DNA of 64,000 bases from a filamentous cyanobacterium CCP2 (GTDB lineage: Bacteria > Cyanobacteriota > Cyanobacteriia > Elainellales > Elainellaceae): positions 23,930 to 87,929 of the forward strand of contig PVWD01000003.1 of the NCBI GenBank assembly GCA_003003615.1. The letters run 5' to 3'. The notes beneath the pieces were generated by a model, which saw only the letters and a program-made list of their open reading frames with translations, was not told the DNA's origin and did not search any database. The position numbers were made by a program, and so were the translations under genes. Shown piece by piece: positions 17,277 through 24,665 of this stretch. How positions within the stretch are numbered: position 1 is the stretch's first letter; each line of letters opens with the position of its first letter.

Positions 17277-19538
17277 TCAAAAGTTGATATATTGACGCGG
17301 ATCAACAGGTTCACCGTTTTCTCGTACCTCAAAGTGCAAATGCGGTCCGGTGCTGCCCCCGCTACTCCCCACGCTTCCCAGAACATCCCCTGGTGCAACC
17401 TGTTGTCCTTCTTGAACATTCATATTGTTTAGGTGGGCATACCACGTTTCACGCCCATTGCCGTGGTCGATGATGACCAATTGCCCATAGCCGGAGGTCA
17501 TCGAGCCACTGATATCGGCAAACACGACCGTTCCGCCATCTGCGGCTTGCACGGGAGTTCCACTCGCGGCACCGAGGTCAATTCCGGTGTGGAATCGTTC
17601 ATCACCGTAAATCGGGTGAATCCGCCAGCCATATTCACTGGTGACAGGAGCACCAGCAACTGGGGTAGTGAGTTCCCCCGTTGCTCTACCACAGGAGGAA
17701 TTCCCTTTCGTTTGCACTGCTCCTTCATACTGGGATCTCAGCTCTTCCCCATAGGTTTTGAGCGTCAGCCGCCCATGAATGTCAGACGTACTCCCATCAA
17801 TCGGCGCACCCGCCCCGCCAAAGTGAATTTGTCCTACTCGTTCAATCAATCGTCCGCCTGAAAACCCTTCTCCGATTGCCTGATTGATGTTGCGGGTTTG
17901 ATCTCCTTTGAATAAATTGTCCTGATCGGATTGGGAGAAAAACCGTTCCACTTCCGCTTCACTGACAGTCGCTCCAGAATCCACTCTTGCTAGAAACGCT
18001 GCGCCTCCGTCCCTCTGGCTAATCATCTGCCGCACATCCGATCGATAGCTCATGTATTGGTAGCGTCCCAGCCCCCGACCACAATTGCCATCGCCATCGC
18101 AGACAAAGCTACCCACCGAACTGTAGTTGCCCTCGATACTGGAGAAGGCGGCTGCCAGTGCCTCAAAATCCACACCACCCGGTCCTTCACCACAAAGGGA
18201 ACCATTGCCGAAGAATCTGCCATCTCCACCCGTTAGAGCGGTTTCTGGAATACCCCATTCTCTGGCTTTCTCCAGCACTCCAGTTGGAATGGGAGCAGGA
18301 CTTGATGCGCCTCCCAGTGCGTCTAACAATCCCACAAAAATCGGTTCCTTTTCGCGGTGGCTGAGGAACGGTACAGGGCCAAGAAAATAGGGAGTGCATC
18401 CGAGATCCGGAATACCCCGGTAACAAATGCGAAAGAATAAGGCAGTGGTAATTGTCCCCGTAGACTCGTCCGTATCCCAGACCACGACTTTAAAGGCATT
18501 GCCAAACGGATGTCGCCCCGTGGGTTCTCTCCCTCCATTCACCGCTTTCAACACGCCAAAGCCTCCTTCCACTTCCTGGTATTTACCCGAAATCCACTGC
18601 TTGCCGTAGAGCGGACCTGCTAGCTCGGCATAGCCACAATTGGTTTGACAGGCGGCACTAAAGCCCACTTGCTGGCTGCCAGAGATCGTGTTGTGGCGAT
18701 CGGTTTCTGCGGCACCATAAACGACATCAACAATGCCAATTAGTCCAAACACTTCCACCGGATTCGGCATCTGATCAAAGGGAATATTAGCCAATCCAGG
18801 CACACCTGCGATCGTGCTATTGCCCCAACCATTGAGATTTTGGAGTGGGACGTTGGAGAGGTCAGGAATATCGGTGAGGGCAAATTCATTCAGATTCTCC
18901 AACTCACCCAGGCTTAATTGTCCCAGCTCAGGATTAGCACTTAAAACTTCTGCAATTGTAGAATTGGTGCCAACCGCGTTCGGGTTCCAACCAGGTGTGC
19001 CAGGGAATTGGTCACGCAGGAGCGCGGCGATCGGAGCCACCTCTGCCACCCTGTAATTTCCTAACCCTGGAATGGCTGTCACTAAATCATCGATCGTTTG
19101 CCACGCTGCCATCTCCATCGCCCCCAATCCAATTTGAGAGAGGTCAAGATTCGTCATTTGCGCCAGGGTAGATAGGTTGAACAATTGCAGATAGAGGCTG
19201 GTCTGGAAGTCTCCCAGCTTCAAGTACGTGTCAGCCGTATCGCCTGCTTGCCAGGTGCGGGAGAGGTCATACCCTAATAATTGATTGACTCCTGATGGAG
19301 CGACAAAGGAACCAGCAGTGAGAATGGGTGGTAGAGAGCTAAAGGTAATTTGTGACCAATCGGGAACACGGGCGTATTGTCCCTCGAATTCCACAGTCGT
19401 GATCGGGAGGTCAGGTTCTAAAGCAATATCGCGGGCGATCGCACCTTCCCACGACACAAACACCACGAGGCAGGACATCATCAGTCCCACCAGGAAGAAG
19501 AACAGCAATGCTATGGCTCGATCGATTCTGCCTCCCAT
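17277..19538 (-). CDS. Cell-wall hydrolase of the secretion system: lysozyme-like region plus M23 endopeptidase
   Basis: Conjugation machines carry peptidoglycan enzymes (VirB1-type) to open the wall. This 753-residue protein has an N-terminal membrane segment (IALLFFFLVGLMMSCLVVFVSW), a large unfamiliar region with leucine-rich stretches, a lysozyme/transglycosylase-like patch (FSSIEGNYSSVGSFVC, GRGLGRYQYMSYR) at ~450-520, and a C-terminal M23 metallopeptidase. The M23 domain shows the zinc and catalytic signatures FHTGIDLGA (H and D) and GPHLHFEV (HxH). It therefore probably combines glycan cleavage and peptide cleavage in one chain facing the periplasm. AGGAGG lies eight bases before the ATG. 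The M23 call is firm, the lysozyme-like call moderate. Confidence 0.85.
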   Translation of the reverse strand: MGGRIDRAIALLFFFLVGLMMSCLVVFVSWEGAIARDIALEPDLPITTVEFEGQYARVPDWSQITFSSLPPILTAGSFVAPSGVNQLLGYDLSRTWQAGDTADTYLKLGDFQTSLYLQLFNLSTLAQMTNLDLSQIGLGAMEMAAWQTIDDLVTAIPGLGNYRVAEVAPIAALLRDQFPGTPGWNPNAVGTNSTIAEVLSANPELGQLSLGELENLNEFALTDIPDLSNVPLQNLNGWGNSTIAGVPGLANIPFDQMPNPVEVFGLIGIVDVVYGAAETDRHNTISGSQQVGFSAACQTNCGYAELAGPLYGKQWISGKYQEVEGGFGVLKAVNGGREPTGRHPFGNAFKVVVWDTDESTGTITTALFFRICYRGIPDLGCTPYFLGPVPFLSHREKEPIFVGLLDALGGASSPAPIPTGVLEKAREWGIPETALTGGDGRFFGNGSLCGEGPGGVDFEALAAAFSSIEGNYSSVGSFVCDGDGNCGRGLGRYQYMSYRSDVRQMISQRDGGAAFLARVDSGATVSEAEVERFFSQSDQDNLFKGDQTRNINQAIGEGFSGGRLIERVGQIHFGGAGAPIDGSTSDIHGRLTLKTYGEELRSQYEGAVQTKGNSSCGRATGELTTPVAGAPVTSEYGWRIHPIYGDERFHTGIDLGAASGTPVQAADGGTVVFADISGSMTSGYGQLVIIDHGNGRETWYAHLNNMNVQEGQQVAPGDVLGSVGSSGGSTGPHLHFEVRENGEPVDPRQYINF

Positions 19539-19551
19539 TGCTCTGTCCTCC

Positions 19552-20268
19552 TCACAGCGTCACGCTTGGAGATACGGATTGCCCCAGTTCAACCAATCGA
19601 ACAATGAGTGCCTGAGAGACTCCGGCTTGTGCGGCTGCCACCTCCACATGCACCCCTTGACGCACCGCAGCAATGAGATTCTGCAATCGTTCCCACAACG
19701 GATCAGCTTCAGCAATCAGGTTGCGGGATTGTGCCACTCCCAACCCCTGCTCAATCAGTTGTGCTCCGCTAATTCCCTCAACTTGGGCAGCTACGGATTG
19801 AGGCTGAACACCAGCACTGAGGGAGTCAGGCTGAATGTCCAGCGAGTAGTAACTGGGGTTGCCAGATTCCGGAAACGCGAGACGGAATAGATACAATCCC
19901 CCATCGGTTAACACCGTGAGTAACGTGGTTTCAGTGGTGGGTAAATTGGGGAACTCCAGGGGATTAATGCGGCGCAGATGAATCACTTGAGCCGCGCATT
20001 CATTCTCCGTCTCAGACACACTGCAACTCGCATCATCAAAACTCAAGGTCACTTTGGAGAGATCATCCAGCCAGGCTCGTCGAATCGTTTCGCCCGTAGA
20101 TCGAAAATTGAGTGTTGTCCCATGTCCTGGATAGAGGTCAACGGTGACAATTTGGCGATCGCCGCGTGCCTGGCTGACTGGAACTGTGCGAACTGCTTGG
20201 GCCAAAGCAGGAAACGCAAATAAAAAAAAGCATAAAGAACTCCATACGACGGTCAAAAGTCGTTTCAT
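19552..20268 (-). CDS. VirB9/TraK-like periplasmic core component
   Basis: A 238-residue protein with a typical signal peptide (LLTVVWSSLCFFLFAFPALAQA) and an N-terminal beta-rich region (DRQIVTVDLYPGHGTTLNFRSTGETIRRAWLDD) resembling the N-domain of TraK/VirB9 secretins, which line the outer part of the channel. It lies directly next to the VirB10-like gene, the expected partner. A cysteine pair (CSVSETENEC) is present. The C-terminal half is helical and does not look like the usual VirB9 C-domain, so the assignment rests on fold impression and gene order. Confidence 0.6.
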   Translation of the reverse strand: MKRLLTVVWSSLCFFLFAFPALAQAVRTVPVSQARGDRQIVTVDLYPGHGTTLNFRSTGETIRRAWLDDLSKVTLSFDDASCSVSETENECAAQVIHLRRINPLEFPNLPTTETTLLTVLTDGGLYLFRLAFPESGNPSYYSLDIQPDSLSAGVQPQSVAAQVEGISGAQLIEQGLGVAQSRNLIAEADPLWERLQNLIAAVRQGVHVEVAAAQAGVSQALIVRLVELGQSVSPSVTL

Positions 20269-20308
20269 GGATTGATCCTCAACTTGTTCAGATTAATGAG
20301 ATTGAGTG

Positions 20309-21961
20309 TTACATCGGCATAAATAGCGATTGATTCACAAAAATTTCTACAGGTGTTCCTGCTTCCACGAATCGAGCATTGGGTATTTCTTCTAAACGTT
20401 CCACTGCCCGTTGATTTCGTTCTTGAATCGTGTCGAGAATCGCGTCTGTTCCACCTTCGATTAATCCGGCTAAAATGTTTGGTTCTGGATTATCTTCGGT
20501 AATCACAGTGCTGGAACCTCTGGTTTGCACACGAGTGTCCGATCGCGTGTACAGTTCTGCGGCTCGACCGATCGCGCCCAAGAGAAACTGCCCGGTATCC
20601 ATTGCGGCAATCTCATCCCCTCGGTCTTCATAATGCTCAGCTATCAGCGGTTCACCCGCTTCACCTCGAACTTGAATCACGTCTGTTGGCAAAATCAGTT
20701 CTTGTTGATGTCCATTGACATCCCAGGTGGCAGTTGTAGCGGAAAGATGCACCTGTCCGGTTTCGGATACATTGTCTACCTGAACCAGCAATTGGGTTCC
20801 AGCCGGAAATGCAATGGCTCCATGGCTATCCGTTAAAGGCTCTGAGAGAATCACGGCAAACTGATCTTGATTGTCTGATTCATCCACCACGATCGGAGTC
20901 AGCAAAATGCCAGGGCTGCTAGTTCCGGCGATGAGCGATTGAGGTGTAGAGTCACCTTCAAGGATGGCAGCTTCTGCATCCTCCAGGATAGTTGGAGACG
21001 ATTGGGAAACCTGCTCTCTCTCTTGAGTTCCTAAAAATTCTGGAGTTGGTTCTAACGGATTTTGAGAGACTTCATCTGGAAAGAGTTGTTCAATATCCGG
21101 GTTATTATCTGACAGATCTTCCCGCTCTTTGGTTTGCTGAGAGCGATCGGACGAGGATAGTTGCACTGCGGAGGTTGGAGCAATGCGAGCGATCGGCACT
21201 GATGAAGTAGAACTCACCAGAGTTGATAATTCTGTTACAGATTGACTTGCTTCCTGACGAGAGGAGAACTCCACGGTGGTTGCCTCCTCTGGTCGAATCG
21301 AGCCGTAGCTGCCTAACTGAGCCAACTGCTGCCACTGCTGCATCGGATCAACCGAACGTGTTGGCACGGCAGTCCTTGTGACAGGTCTTGAAACAGGTGA
21401 CGGTGTCGTCTGAGTTCGAGGTGAGGGGGAACTGTAAACAACTTGCCGAGGGGGAGGTTCAGAGCGTACAGGCGTTGGAGCTACTTCAGGCTCAGCAGGT
21501 GGCTTCTCCTGCGGCTCCACCTCTGGCGGTTCCGTTTGACTGTTGGCTTGGCGTAGTCGTTGCTCCAGTTCGACCTGATCATCGAGGGCCTGACCCGCCT
21601 TGAGTTTGGCATTCTCCTCTTGCAGCCGTGCTACTTCATCGGTTGGGGTGGTTTGCGATTCTGTCATCGCCGTATCCTGAACGGGAGCGTCTGCCTGCTG
21701 ATATCGGTCACCTCCGCCGAGAACAAACCAACAAACAATCCCAAACACGGGAAATAGGATTGTTCCAACCAGCGCAAACTTGGGTAAGGGCTGAGTCCAG
21801 CGAGGGCGAGGCGATCGCGCTTTCTCGATCGAAAACTCGCTCTCCGTGATGAGCGGTTGCATCGAGGGAGCCTGAGTCAGTCGTCTGAGATCTTCAGTCG
21901 TGGTTTGCCCATTGTCCTGAGCGAAGTTGTCATTCGCAGGGGTACGTCGATTGTCTTCCAT
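20309..21961 (-). CDS. VirB10/TrbI/TraB-like channel scaffold protein
   Basis: VirB10 spans from the inner membrane to the outer-membrane pore. This 550-residue protein has a cytoplasmic N-terminus, one membrane helix (FALVGTILFPVFGIVCWFVLGG, ~65-86), a short coiled coil (DEVARLQEENAKLKAG), a long Pro/Ser/Thr-rich periplasmic linker (~150-340) and a C-terminal beta-barrel domain. The C-terminal domain has the VirB10/TrbI hallmarks: FPAGTQLLVQVDN, DVIQVRGEAG and the final AGTPVEIFVNQSLFMP. ATG 21961 has GGA upstream at normal distance. Neighbours are VirB8- and VirB9-like genes. Confidence 0.85.
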   Translation of the reverse strand: MEDNRRTPANDNFAQDNGQTTTEDLRRLTQAPSMQPLITESEFSIEKARSPRPRWTQPLPKFALVGTILFPVFGIVCWFVLGGGDRYQQADAPVQDTAMTESQTTPTDEVARLQEENAKLKAGQALDDQVELEQRLRQANSQTEPPEVEPQEKPPAEPEVAPTPVRSEPPPRQVVYSSPSPRTQTTPSPVSRPVTRTAVPTRSVDPMQQWQQLAQLGSYGSIRPEEATTVEFSSRQEASQSVTELSTLVSSTSSVPIARIAPTSAVQLSSSDRSQQTKEREDLSDNNPDIEQLFPDEVSQNPLEPTPEFLGTQEREQVSQSSPTILEDAEAAILEGDSTPQSLIAGTSSPGILLTPIVVDESDNQDQFAVILSEPLTDSHGAIAFPAGTQLLVQVDNVSETGQVHLSATTATWDVNGHQQELILPTDVIQVRGEAGEPLIAEHYEDRGDEIAAMDTGQFLLGAIGRAAELYTRSDTRVQTRGSSTVITEDNPEPNILAGLIEGGTDAILDTIQERNQRAVERLEEIPNARFVEAGTPVEIFVNQSLFMPM

Positions 21962-21964
21962 AGG

Positions 21965-22711
21965 TCAATTCCTTTTTCCTTCCTCAAACGGTCGGATTTC
22001 TTCAATTTGCAACCCGCTTTCCAGCATTTGGTAGACCACCCGCTGGTACTCTGTGGCATTTTGAGTGAGAGGGGTCTGAGGTGGATCGATCGCTTTGACA
22101 TAAAAGGTGCGATTAAACGGAATGGAGTAACCGGATGGATTGGTGGCATCAAAGATGATGCGGGTTGTTACCATATCCACTTTCCAGCGACCATTGCCTG
22201 CTAGTTGAGGCGGAGAGACAGTCTGAGGCACGAGAACTCCAGCGGTTTGTCCCTCAAATACTCCCGCAGGGATGACTTCTGCTGCCAGTTCATGCAAGAA
22301 GGTATCGCGAAAGTCTGGAGCCAGGAGGAATGAGGCTTCCCAGGCACTGGTCGGAACGCGCTTACGCCCTTCCACTTGAACCCCTGGATCGATCGCAGTC
22401 TGTTGCTTTCCATGTAGATTGCCCCAGGAGAAGGTCATCACTGCCCAGTCCGAAACTGTTTTACGAATCACCTCTGGCTCTCGATGGGAATAGTCCTCTG
22501 CCCGTACCGTGTAAGCTCGACCATTCACCTGCTGTACCAAGGTGGGTGGTGGTTGATTGGCAAGTTTAGAAACCGAAAGCGCCAGCCAGATGAAAGCAAT
22601 GGTGAGGAAGACGAGTCCGATAGACAATCCCAGAAATGCCAGGGGTAGAATGTCGCTGGAATCGAGCTTCAAGCGTTGGGATTTGCGTTTGAGATCGGAA
22701 ATTCTTTGCAT
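21965..22711 (-). CDS. VirB8/TraE-like inner-membrane protein
   Basis: A 248-residue bitopic protein: a short basic cytoplasmic tail, one membrane helix (ILPLAFLGLSIGLVFLTIAFIWLAL) and a periplasmic alpha/beta domain. Size, topology, the position between VirB6- and VirB10-like genes, and the segment DYSHREPEVIRKTVSDWAVMTFSW followed by a late beta sheet (WKVDMVTTRIIFD) fit the VirB8/TraE NTF2-like fold that nucleates channel assembly. No clear Shine-Dalgarno precedes the ATG, and only three bases separate it from the upstream gene's stop, so it may be translationally coupled. Confidence 0.7.
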   Translation of the reverse strand: MQRISDLKRKSQRLKLDSSDILPLAFLGLSIGLVFLTIAFIWLALSVSKLANQPPPTLVQQVNGRAYTVRAEDYSHREPEVIRKTVSDWAVMTFSWGNLHGKQQTAIDPGVQVEGRKRVPTSAWEASFLLAPDFRDTFLHELAAEVIPAGVFEGQTAGVLVPQTVSPPQLAGNGRWKVDMVTTRIIFDATNPSGYSIPFNRTFYVKAIDPPQTPLTQNATEYQRVVYQMLESGLQIEEIRPFEEGKRN

Positions 22712-22714
22712 AAT

Positions 22715-23845
22715 TTATTTGGGAATAGGAATAAAGGATGTACCAACAGTAATGATGCGAGTGATGCCCCCACTAACTCCTCGAAAGACTGCCATGCCTG
22801 CACCGCCAGCTAATGCCAATGCCAGAATCGGAGCCAGAACACTGATCAGTAGAAGAAAACTGAAATCGCCTTGGTCTTGAGCATCCGCAGCAACGACGAC
22901 GGTTGCCGCTAATCCCACGATGACGTTGTAGGAAAACTTGGCCATGCCCAGGCTGAAAAAGCCAATCAACCAAGCCCAGATGGGACGTGCCTGCATCGGG
23001 ATGACCGAGCCTGCCACGGCGATCGGACCCAACAATCCAGTGATCAGCATGGAGAGTTCCAAGAGATTCGCGAACGCCCACTGCCAGCCTTTCAGTAATT
23101 GTTCTGCTAGGGCTTGACTACCCGTTTGTAGAAAGTAAGCAGCTAAGATATCGGTGCCAGGATTGGAAACAAAACTGCGAGAGGGATTGTCTTCATATTG
23201 CTGTTGAATCTGCTCGGTGATTTCTGTGATTCTTGCCCACTGTCGTTCCACTCCAGCCGTCCACCAGCCCTTGGCTCTAAATTCTGCTTCGAGTCTGTCT
23301 CTGGCTCGTTCTCCAGCATCCACAAAACAGTCAATTTGAGCCTGTCCTTCTTTCGCCTCACACTCAGCATATTCCTGCTGGATCTCGCTTTTCGCTTGCT
23401 GGGAGAGGATGACATCGTTGAGAGCTTCCAGCATCGACACTTCACCAATCTGCACATCCAGGACAATCTGTGTTTGGGCGTTGATCAGGTTACGAATGCC
23501 CAGTGTGGTAGCCCCTAGCAGGGCACCATTGTTGAACAACAGCACCATCACAGCAAACACCCAGAGGACTTCTTGTAGAGCAGGTAAAATGCCGCGATCG
23601 ATCGCATTTTTCACCCAAATCACCGCAAAGAAGATGAATGCTCCTGCCACAATGACCGCTGCAAATTCAGTGATACCCAAGTACAATCCATTCGTGCCAT
23701 CAAAAATATCTGTCCATCGCTCATCCCAGGCATCCTGCACCGCTTCCAGTTTCTCGGTGCTGTCTTGAATAATCCCGATGCCGCCCCCAACCTGGGCAAG
23801 AGGTAAAGGAAACAAGGGCAGCAGATGATACAACTTTATGAGCAT
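22715..23845 (-). CDS. VirB6/TrbL-like polytopic membrane protein
   Basis: A 376-residue protein with an N-terminal segment resembling a signal (LLPLFPLPLAQ), two helices (FAAVIVAGAFIFFAVIWV; VLWVFAVMVLLFNNGALLG), a soluble loop of about 120 residues with a cysteine pair (YAECEAKEGQAQIDCF), and then three to four hydrophobic helices to the C-terminus. This is the expected layout of VirB6/TrbL channel proteins. GGGGAG precedes the ATG. Confidence 0.72.
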   Translation of the reverse strand: MLIKLYHLLPLFPLPLAQVGGGIGIIQDSTEKLEAVQDAWDERWTDIFDGTNGLYLGITEFAAVIVAGAFIFFAVIWVKNAIDRGILPALQEVLWVFAVMVLLFNNGALLGATTLGIRNLINAQTQIVLDVQIGEVSMLEALNDVILSQQAKSEIQQEYAECEAKEGQAQIDCFVDAGERARDRLEAEFRAKGWWTAGVERQWARITEITEQIQQQYEDNPSRSFVSNPGTDILAAYFLQTGSQALAEQLLKGWQWAFANLLELSMLITGLLGPIAVAGSVIPMQARPIWAWLIGFFSLGMAKFSYNVIVGLAATVVVAADAQDQGDFSFLLLISVLAPILALALAGGAGMAVFRGVSGGITRIITVGTSFIPIPK

Positions 23846-23847
23846 GG

Positions 23848-24660
23848 CTAGCTCCCCGCCTCATCAGAGGTAACATCATCCGTTCCGAATAGTCCAGGAA
23901 TGTAAATCGGAGCTTGAGAGGCGCGTGTGGTCAACGCTCTACGCTCCACCCGTTCACGTCGATTCGCTTCATCGATTCCTTCACTGGTGTTGGCTGAAAG
24001 CTGAGCAATGATACTGTCCAGGCGTTGTAATTCTAGAAGTGCTAGACGGTTATCTGCTGTTAGCTCAGCCGTGTTGGTAAGGATACCCGCTAACACAGAA
24101 TTCATCTGCGTCTGATTCTTCATCACATCCTGTGTTACGGTTAGAGACTGTGCTGATTCTGCCAATTGTTGTGTGGTTTCTAATCCTTGCTGATTCGTCT
24201 CCAGAATGGAAGTAACTCGTTCACCTTCCTCTTGCACTTGCGTTTCCCCTTCTTCTCCCAACATCGGTGCAGCGATCGATCGCCCCAGTTCCTGGTCGTA
24301 GAGATTTGCCACATCCCGTTGGCGCACAACCGGGTTGATTGTCAGCACCCCTGAACCAGGAACCTCATCGGCAGTACGGACTTCATGGGGATTCGGTGGG
24401 TCTGACCCTGCGGCAGAGACGAGATCACCCCATTCTCCTCCCAGTGCGACATCCATGATGATGTCCATGATTTCATCAGTTCTGCCAATTCGTCCCAAGA
24501 TGCGCTCTAGTGGATTACCGCCTTGAGGATTGAGCACGAGATCATACCAACTATCTCCAATGCCTCCGGGCATGAACGCAGCGGTGGCAATACTTGCACC
24601 GATAACTGGAAACGCCAGACTTGTTCCAGTAACAATAATCAGAGCCGTTCGCTTCTTCAT
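23848..24660 (-). CDS. VirB5/TrbJ-like secreted transfer protein
   Basis: ATG 24660 is preferred to GTG 24669 because AGGTGA lies six bases upstream of it. The product (~270 residues) has a signal peptide (ALIIVTGTSLAFPVIGASIATAA) and a long alpha-helical, Gln/Glu/Leu-rich second half (LETNQQGLETTQQLAESAQSLTVTQD). This resembles VirB5/TrbJ proteins, which sit at the pilus tip and often lie next to VirB4 and VirB6. It follows the VirB4-like gene with a five-base gap and precedes the VirB6-like gene by two bases. The family match is structural and contextual only. Confidence 0.6.
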   Translation of the reverse strand: MKKRTALIIVTGTSLAFPVIGASIATAAFMPGGIGDSWYDLVLNPQGGNPLERILGRIGRTDEIMDIIMDVALGGEWGDLVSAAGSDPPNPHEVRTADEVPGSGVLTINPVVRQRDVANLYDQELGRSIAAPMLGEEGETQVQEEGERVTSILETNQQGLETTQQLAESAQSLTVTQDVMKNQTQMNSVLAGILTNTAELTADNRLALLELQRLDSIIAQLSANTSEGIDEANRRERVERRALTTRASQAPIYIPGLFGTDDVTSDEAGS

Positions 24661-24665
24661 CACAT

